Part shown: positions 62,564 to 64,000 of the stretch, piece by piece
How positions within the stretch are numbered: the first letter of the stretch is position 1
How the letters are laid out: every line of letters begins with the position of its first letter
NCBI RefSeq assembly: GCF_002240035.1
Contig: NZ_CP016397.1
Location: 1,160,001 to 1,224,000 of the forward strand
From: Legionella clemsonensis
GTDB lineage: Bacteria; Pseudomonadota; Gammaproteobacteria; Legionellales; Legionellaceae
DNA length: 64,000 bases
Direction: 5' to 3'
The notes under the pieces: generated by a model
The model's input: the letters and a program-made list of their open reading frames with translations, nothing else
The model's database searches: none
Told to the model about the DNA's origin: nothing
Translations under genes and position numbers: made by a program

Positions 62564-63241
62564 ATGTTCACTTACACTGATTTTAAGGAAAAAACGCATC
62601 GCCTTATTCCATCACGCTACCCTCCAGTCACGTTATTTGATTGGGCTGACTCTCAAGAAGAGCTCGAGCAGATAGCTCATTTGGAAGGGTTAACGAATGA
62701 ACGTCTAACAACAGAATACGGTCAAATATCTCTGGTGGCAAAAGAAGATTGGGTAAGTGGGCCTGGGTCAACACCATTAATGGCTGCTTTTACCCATTTT
62801 GGTGTTTCACGATTTAGTGATGGAACCATGTATGGAATTTATTATGCAGGGGATTCGGTCAAAACGGCCATTGCAGAAACTAAATTTCATCGAGAGCGTT
62901 TTTTGGCAGCATCAAACGAGCCGCCCTGCATTGTACAAATGCGGGAGTACACAGCTTATGTCACTAAAAGTCTAATAAACCTCTGTGATAACCGTTATCA
63001 AGAGTATTTAAATCCAGATGTTAATTCCTACTACAAAAGCCAGGAGTTTGGACGGGAAATAAAACGGCAAAATGAATGGGGTATGGTATATCCCAGTGTA
63101 AGGAGTACTACTTCGCAGGCACAGTGTCTGGCTGTTTTAAGACCTCCTGCCTTAACTATTCCCAAGCAGGCTGGACACTATGATTATATTTGGGATGGAA
63201 ATGCAATCTCAGAAGTAAGAAAATCTATAAATTTTAAATAG
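62564..63241 (+). CDS. RES-domain toxin (NAD+-degrading)
   Basis: 225 residues. RES domain from about 85: SRFSDGTMYGIYYAGDSVKT, AIAETKFHRERFL, and late SVRSTTSQAQCLAVLRPPAL, the Arg-Glu-Ser set of the family. RES toxins deplete NAD+ in their own cell, and the Xre partner blocks them. The toxin starts 4 nt after the antitoxin stop, with an AAAAGG site. Type II TA module, complete by eye. Confidence 0.9.
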   Translation: MFTYTDFKEKTHRLIPSRYPPVTLFDWADSQEELEQIAHLEGLTNERLTTEYGQISLVAKEDWVSGPGSTPLMAAFTHFGVSRFSDGTMYGIYYAGDSVKTAIAETKFHRERFLAASNEPPCIVQMREYTAYVTKSLINLCDNRYQEYLNPDVNSYYKSQEFGREIKRQNEWGMVYPSVRSTTSQAQCLAVLRPPALTIPKQAGHYDYIWDGNAISEVRKSINFK

Positions 63242-63298
63242 CTAATTTGCAAAATTTTGCTATCCTTAGAAAGGCAGTACTTAAGCGTTTAACTGCTA

Positions 63299-63319
63299 AT
63301 TAAGATGAAATATCTTAAT
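63299..63319. promoter_or_regulatory. Inverted repeat upstream of the small secreted protein
   Basis: ATTAAGAT-GAAAT-ATCTTAAT, 8-bp perfect arms. A second, TAGACA-N6-TGTCTA, lies at 63341-63358. Both sit in the 157-nt gap before the next gene and may be operators. Confidence 0.45.
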
Positions 63320-63397
63320 GTAAGGAGTCATTTGTCAGGGTAGACATTCAGTTGTCTATTACCAGAATAAATAAATTTAATAACTGGAGATACAACG

Positions 63398-63718
63398 ATG
63401 AAAAAGCTAGTATTAAGCGCCTGTTCTTTATTTCTTTTAATTCTCAGCATTCCTTCCTGGGCTGATAAAGTGGTCATCAGCGGTAGTCCTGTAGTACTGG
63501 AGCAGCGCGGTGATGTCTATTATGTGCCAGATACTTATACTGCCACTACCGATTATCATTATGTAACGATAGGTGGTGTTAACAAGGTTTGCTATGCAGA
63601 AGCACAACCAAGTCTGGCTTCATTAAATACTCAAATCATTGATGTACAAGTGGGTGGTAGCAAAGTGCAATGGACTTGCTATCCTTATGATGAAACCTAT
63701 TTTACAGTAAGCCCTTAA
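63398..63718 (+). CDS. Small secreted protein of unknown function
   Basis: 106 residues. Clear signal peptide (MKKLVLSACSLFLLILSIPS, cut after SWA). Mature part of about 84 residues is beta-rich with two Cys (NKVCYAEAQ and VQWTCYPY), likely one disulfide. TGGAGA lies 8 nt before the ATG. No family recognised. A strong hairpin terminator follows. Confidence 0.75.
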   Translation: MKKLVLSACSLFLLILSIPSWADKVVISGSPVVLEQRGDVYYVPDTYTATTDYHYVTIGGVNKVCYAEAQPSLASLNTQIIDVQVGGSKVQWTCYPYDETYFTVSP

Positions 63719-63731
63719 TTTGTAGAAATAA

Positions 63732-63763
63732 ATAATAATAGCGGATTTTTCCGCTATTATTAT
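63732..63763 (+). terminator. Terminator of the small secreted protein
   Basis: A 14-bp stem built on AATAATAGCGGA / TCCGCTATTATT with a TTTT loop, 14 nt after the stop. The stem is AT-rich at the base, with A and T tracts either side. Confidence 0.75.
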
Positions 63764-63959
63764 GTTAGATGTCCTCTCATCCCTGATCTCATTAAAACCC
63801 CAATAAAACGCACCAAAATTTTTCTAAAGTAATCAGAAATCTTATGCTGAACTGTTGAATTTCAGATGATAACCTGGAAATGAAACAGTTAGTGATATAC
63901 TAATTGTATTGATGTAATACAATAAGATTCCTTATTGCTCAAATGCAAGGGTTGACACC

Positions 63960-64000
63960 GTGAAAGGATTTATCTCTGAAGAGCTTACTGAATTTGCGCA
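63960..64000 (+). CDS. Start of a gene leaving the window
   Basis: GTG at 63960 lies 7 nt after AAGGG and opens a frame reading VKGFISEELTEFA to the edge. An ATG frame just before it closes at once. Too short to name. Confidence 0.35.
   Translation, partial: MKGFISEELTEFA

Noticed and set aside
1-64000. CRISPR arrays, rRNA genes, riboswitches
   Set aside because: Looked for direct repeats with regular spacers, rRNA segments and known aptamer cores; none seen.

Overview
The window looks like the chromosome of a Legionella species, probably an environmental, motile one. This rests on moderate-to-low GC, the flagellar gene set, large orphan proteins of Dot/Icm-effector type (ankyrin, lipase-like, NAPE-PLD-like), PmrA-box-like promoters in front of two of them, and many secreted or outer-membrane orphans. 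I cannot name the species.

Layout. 0.1-1.0 kb: hemF. 1.3-12.0 kb: an intact flgBCDEFGHIJKL run behind a clear sigma-54 promoter. 12.13 kb: tRNA-Arg(CCT). 12.2-14.3 kb: a decaying stretch with an IS-end-like remnant, a frameshifted von Willebrand A gene and its frameshifted partner, paired DnaA-box-like sequences and short repeats. 14.3-18.1 kb: a small acidic-tailed protein with a PmrA-like promoter, a secreted metzincin protease and an outer-membrane barrel. 18.2-20.0 kb: a CinA-type amidase and an Nramp-related transporter. 20.2-22.3 kb: a large effector candidate with a tandem PmrA box. It is flanked by a 36-bp direct repeat that copies the 3' end of the neighbouring topoisomerase IB gene.

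22.5-29.4 kb: a set of families resembling stress-survival islands: topoisomerase IB, three small membrane proteins, an FAD-Rieske oxidoreductase, a PolX-like protein with an altered polymerase site, a DUF4142-type lipoprotein and a 52-residue basic/acidic protein. 29.5-33.4 kb: an NCS2 permease with a long cytosolic tail, and ETF-ubiquinone oxidoreductase. 33.8-35.5 kb: a NAPE-PLD-like metallo-hydrolase.

35.8-45.7 kb: a lipid-polyketide locus (FAAL-ACP-KS-AT-KR-ACP-C, split by a frameshift in the AT at a G run), followed by a phosphohexomutase and a HAD-IB phosphatase. 45.9-48.1 kb: a barrel protein and a secreted beta-propeller. 48.2-55.6 kb: three large orphans (ankyrin plus helical repeats, lipase-like with a membrane hairpin, coiled-coil), the first two diverging from a 30-bp palindrome.

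55.6-64 kb: mostly housekeeping genes (YyaL-type thioredoxin-fold protein, 3-methyladenine glycosylase, PRPP-synthetase-like protein, CysQ, CysZ), plus a duplicated Cys-rich periplasmic protein, a RES/Xre toxin-antitoxin pair, a small secreted protein and the start of a gene that leaves the window.
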